This document shows, one piece after another, positions 60,634 to 64,000 of a stretch of DNA of 64,000 bases. The DNA comes from Emydura subglobosa. Taxonomy: Eukaryota; Chordata; Testudines; Chelidae. The stretch is from NCBI GenBank assembly GCA_007922225.1, contig ML679966.1, forward strand, positions 59,168,148 to 59,232,147, read 5' to 3'. The notes under the pieces were generated by a model, which was not told where the DNA came from, did no database searches, and worked only from the letters and a program-made list of their open reading frames with translations. Position 1 is the stretch's first letter. The number at the start of each line of letters is the position of its first letter. Position numbers and translations under genes: made by a program.

Positions 60634-61438
60634 TACTCAAAGGAAGTAAATTAATCGTTTCAATAACAAAACATATGCTTTTTATTTTCTTTAGAGGAAA
60701 AGCATTTGTCATTTTCATTTATGTAGTTTGTGAACTTGCTCACAGTAGTTCAGTTATACAGAAAGTAAAAGCAACTCCTTTCAAGAGACACTAAAAATCC
60801 ATTTTTTCTCCATCTGATTTATTTTTTGTTCCATTTTTGCCACATAATGCAATTCTATCAATTACTTTAAAAATAGTGAGAAAAGGGGTGATATAAAAGT
60901 TGTGATCATCTTGATTGGATTTAAATACACTCATGGCTTAAGAAAATGAAAAGCAAAAAAGTATTGTGCATTAGAAAACAGAGAAGAGGTAAAAAAATTA
61001 AATTGCATCAAATGACCTATCATTAGAATGCCAAACAAGAGGAAAAGGAAATCAGCTAAGAGTGAACAATTGTTGATCTCGTACACCAAACAGCATGGGG
61101 CTGGATGTGGCAAAACTGAAAAATGAGTGTAGCAGCGTACACAGAAGACAATAAGCCAGCCTCTAGGTAGTCCACTTTATAGCATGTTTGGGCGTCAGAG
61201 CTAACAGTACATAAAGGAACAGAGTCTGAAGAAACTCTGGGAGAAAGGCAGAGAAAAATCTGAGCACTCAAGCCTGCCAGTTTTTCCACAGAAATGTTTC
61301 AAGTGATTCCTCAGTTTGCCACTGTTAAGAGTTAATCACACACTTCAGTTGAAGGAGCCTTAAGTGGGTACTGGAAGACATTTTAACAGTGGACTTCTAG
61401 GACAAATAAGATGAAAGATCAGAGTGCAATAGACAGTA
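60480..61438. other. Intron with (AC)n microsatellite
   Basis: AT-rich intron. A perfect (AC)n run of about 20 units lies at about 60590-60630. No coding content. Confidence 0.6.
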
Positions 61439-61790
61439 GAAAACAGGGTTACTTACCAGTAACTGTTGTTCTTCGAGATGTGTTGCTCATATTCATTCCA
61501 ATATAGGTGAGTGCGCGCCCCATGCACCAGTTCCCGGAACTTTTTTCCCCTTAGCAAGCCCCATAGGGTCGGCTCAGGTGCCCCCTGGAGTACCGCGCTC
61601 ATGCCGTGGTACATAGGGCACCGCCGACCCCGTGGGCCCTCAGTCCCTTCTTTCTGCCAACTCTGGCAGCAGGGACGGAGGGTGGGTGTGGAATGGATAT
61701 GAGCAACATCTCGAAGAACAACAGTTACTGGTAAGTAACCCTGTTTTCTATCTTTGAGTGATTGCTCATATCCATTCCAATATAGGTGAT
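61439..61790 (-). repeat. DIRS 3' terminal region with long inverted repeat
   Basis: Arms of about 59 bp at 61441-61500 and 61689-61747 are reverse complements (tgttcttcgagatgtgttgc versus gcaacatctcgaagaaca). The spacer of about 190 bp holds the unit homologous to the terminal repeat of copy 1. A third partial copy, tgctcatatccattccaata, lies at 61765-61784. Each arm also contains the near-palindrome gttacttaccagtaac or its complement. Confidence 0.85.
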
Positions 61791-61821
61791 TAAATAGCCA
61801 CACCTCAGAGGTGGGTAGGAG

Positions 61822-62743
61822 TCAACATTGAGCCGCTCTCGCCAGCATGGCTCTGCCGAAGCCCACGTCCCCTCTCGCCTGCTGCACGATGGCGTAGTGG
61901 GACGTGAAAGTGTGGACTGATGACCAGGTCGCTGCTCTGCAGATGTCCTGCAGGGGCACTCTTCCCAGGAAGGCCACCGATGAGGCCTGGGCTCTGGTTG
62001 AGTGCGCTGTCACAGCTCCTGGAAGCGGCAACTTCACCCGCAGGTTTTAATAGAGGCGGTGATCCAGGTGGAGATGCGCTGGGTGGAAACAGGCGAGCCC
62101 TTCATCCGGTCTGCAACTGCTACGAACAGCTGTGTTGACTTCTGGAAAGCCTGGTCCGCTCGATGTAGTAAACCAGGGCTCGTCTGACATCCAGGAAGTG
62201 CCATCTCCGCTCCTCCTCCGAACCGTGTTTAGGAAAGAACACGCGGAGGAAGATATCCTGGTTATAGTGAAACTGAGACACCACCTTAGGCAGGAAAGCC
62301 GGGTGGGGTCTCAGTCAGACCTTATCTTTATAAAAGACCATGTAGGGGAGCTCCGAGGTTAAAGCTCTTATCTCGGAGACCCTCCTAGCCGATGTAATGG
62401 CCACCAGGAAGGTTACCTTCCAAAAGGAGGACGAGCAACGGGCATGTAGCCATGGGCTCAAAGGGGGGGTCCTGTCAGCATGGTGAGGACCAGATTCAAG
62501 TCCCAGGGAGGCACCGGATTGCAGACCTGTGGATATAGCCTCTTCACCCTTTTGAGGAACCTGATTGACATGGGTGTGAAAATAAAGATCTCCCTTCCAT
62601 CGGCTGATGGAAGGCCGAGATGGCCGCCAGGTGTACCCTAATGGAGGCCAGTGCTAGACCCTGGAGCTTCAAGTGGAGGAGGTACTCCAAAATCACCTGT
62701 ACAGGCGAGCAGCTCGGTGGGATACCCCGGGACTGCGCTCAAC
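61822..62743 (-). pseudogene. DIRS tyrosine recombinase, degenerate (copy 2)
   Basis: The catalytic end is intact in one frame (61822-62037): AVTAHSTRAQ with His-x-x-Arg, and SSVHTFTSHYAIV with the Tyr nucleophile 33 residues after the Arg. Upstream parts are frameshifted. The N-terminal part is shortened by the deletion that joins RNase H sequence directly to the segment ACTGDFGVPPPLEAPG (about 62690). Confidence 0.8.
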
Positions 62744-63959
62744 AGCCGCCCCCACCCCACATCCGAGGCATCCGTAATCAGGGTTACTGATGATGTCAAG
62801 TCTCTGAAGGGAATTCCCTTCAGTACCTCACCCGGGTCCTTCCACCAGTCCAAGGAAGTCAGTATTTGCATGGGAACCGTGACTACTCTGTTTAAGGGGT
62901 GCCTGGCTGGCGCATACACCAAGGTCAGCCATGCCTGGAGAGGCCTGAGTTTGAGGCAAGCCAACCTCACCACGTATGTACAGGCTGCCATGTATCCCAA
63001 CACGTGGAGGCAGTGCCTGGCTGTCGTCGTGGGGACCTGTAAAGATTGTCGATTATGGCAGTCATCGCCTCGAAGCAAGGCTGTGGGAGGAAGGCTCTGG
63101 CCTGGGTGGCATCCAGGGTGGCCCCAATTAAATCTATGCGCTGCACCGGGGTGAGAATGGACTTCTGCTCGTTGATGAGCAGCCCCAGTCTGGTGCATGT
63201 TGCGCAAGTGGGTTCCAGGCTGTTCCTTACATGGGCCCTGGACTTGCCCCGGATCAGCCAGTCTTCCAGGTAGGGGAATATCTGGACCCCGCTGTGGCGC
63301 AGATGGGCTGCCGCCACCACCGCCATACACTGTGAAACCCTGGGGGCGGACGAAAGGCCAAAGGGGAGGGCCGAGAACTGGTAGTGGCAGCCAGCTACCA
63401 CAAACTAGAGGAACCCTCTGTGATTGGGGAGGATAGAAATATGAAAATAAGCGTCCTTTAAATCAAGGGCAGCGTACCAGTCCCCTGGATCTAGAGCGGG
63501 AATGATGGAAGCTAGGGAAATCATATGGAATCTGAGGCATCTGATGAACTTGTTCAGACAACGGAGATTTAATATGGGCCTCAAGCCCCCCTTGGCCTTG
63601 GGAATGAGGAAGTAGCGCGAATAAAGTCCCCTTCCCTTCTCCTGTGGAGGAACCTCTTCCACAGCCCGTAGCTGGAGGAGGGAGTAGACCTCCTGTGTGA
63701 GGAGATGCTCGTGAGAGGGGTTCCTGAAGAGGGACGGGGTAGGGGGAGAGTCTGGGGAAAAGGCCGTAAGCTGGAGGGCATAGCCCCTGAGGACTACATA
63801 GAGGACCCAGCGGTCCGAGGTGATGTTTCGCCACTCGGTGTAGTATGGCCGGAGTCTGTGGGCAAAGGGCTGGGTGAGATCCAGGGAAACAGGAAGAGTG
63901 CCACCCTCGTGCGCACCATCAAAATGGCTTTTTATTATTTTGGCTCTTGCCTGGGCCAT
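62744..63959 (-). pseudogene. DIRS reverse transcriptase/RNase H, broken (copy 2)
   Basis: A well-preserved N-terminal stretch (63405-63959) carries GLYSRYFLIPKAKGGLRPIL, then SLASIIPALDPGDWYAALDL and KDAYFHISILPNHRGF. It ends in a stop where copy 1 continues. The next frame (62967-63401) has HYQFSALPFGLSSAPRV and the active-site box as FPYLEDWLI, so YLDD has become YLED. RNase H begins LITDASDVGWG and is then truncated by the deletion at about 62743, losing its Glu and second Asp motifs. Non-functional. Confidence 0.85.
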
Positions 63960-64000
63960 GCTGGGGCCCCACCGATGAGCCCAAGCGGTTGCGGCGGTTA

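Larger units (their letters stand above)
61439..64000 (-). mobile_element. Second DIRS retrotransposon copy, cut by window end
   Basis: The same family as 40890-46680 and in the same orientation. The 3' terminal repeat region (61439-61790) is followed (in reverse order of transcription) by tyrosine recombinase, RNase H and reverse transcriptase; gag lies beyond 64000. Compared with the first copy it lacks about 580 bp between RNase H and the recombinase, with the junction near 62743. The sequence is clearly diverged from copy 1, so the two are independent insertions rather than a recent duplication. Confidence 0.88.

Noticed and set aside
31408..64000. Upstream long-isoform RAPGEF2 exons (WYILLSGSVF region and earlier)
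   Set aside because: I scanned the minus strand for the expected codons. A weak WYI-like match near 50138 lacks the flanking residues and splice sites.

Overview
This 64-kb window is vertebrate nuclear DNA: AT-rich, intron-dominated and full of interspersed repeats. The repeat mix (DIRS-type tyrosine-recombinase retrotransposons, CR1 LINEs, Penelope-like elements, hAT elements, MIR/CORE-SINEs, foldback MITEs) suggests a sauropsid, most likely a turtle. The species assignment is an inference from recalled repeat families.

The only cellular gene recognised with confidence is the 5' portion of RAPGEF2 (PDZ-GEF1/CNrasGEF, a Rap guanine-nucleotide exchange factor), on the minus strand. In transcript order there is a 76-nt exon (31332-31407), a 168-nt exon (27825-27992), an 18-nt microexon (25010-25027) and an alternative first exon (coding part 6822-6881) that starts the short isoform. 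All four have GT/AG boundaries where expected, and their reading phases fit together. The extreme 5' exons of the long isoform and the exon following the alternative first exon were not found and probably lie outside the window. Almost everything else is RAPGEF2 intron.

Layout: 1-6821 is intron with a short open frame at the left edge and two foldback-type repeats. 6822-31407 holds the RAPGEF2 exons with light repeat content. 31842-40712 has two hAT elements with target-site duplications, an inverted pair of Penelope-like ends and a foldback MITE. 40890-46680 is one nearly complete but decayed DIRS element (gag, reverse transcriptase/RNase H and tyrosine recombinase, all minus strand, bounded by ~187-bp inverted terminal repeats). 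46909-60479 is a graveyard of CR1 pieces with nested insertions plus a Penelope-like GIY-YIG fragment. 61439-64000 is a second DIRS copy, cut by the window end and carrying an internal deletion.

No new immune, CRISPR or operon-like system is present. The items most worth following up are the RAPGEF2 microexon and alternative start, the nested palindromes with perfect splice-donor matches at the DIRS ends, and the nested-insertion chronology.
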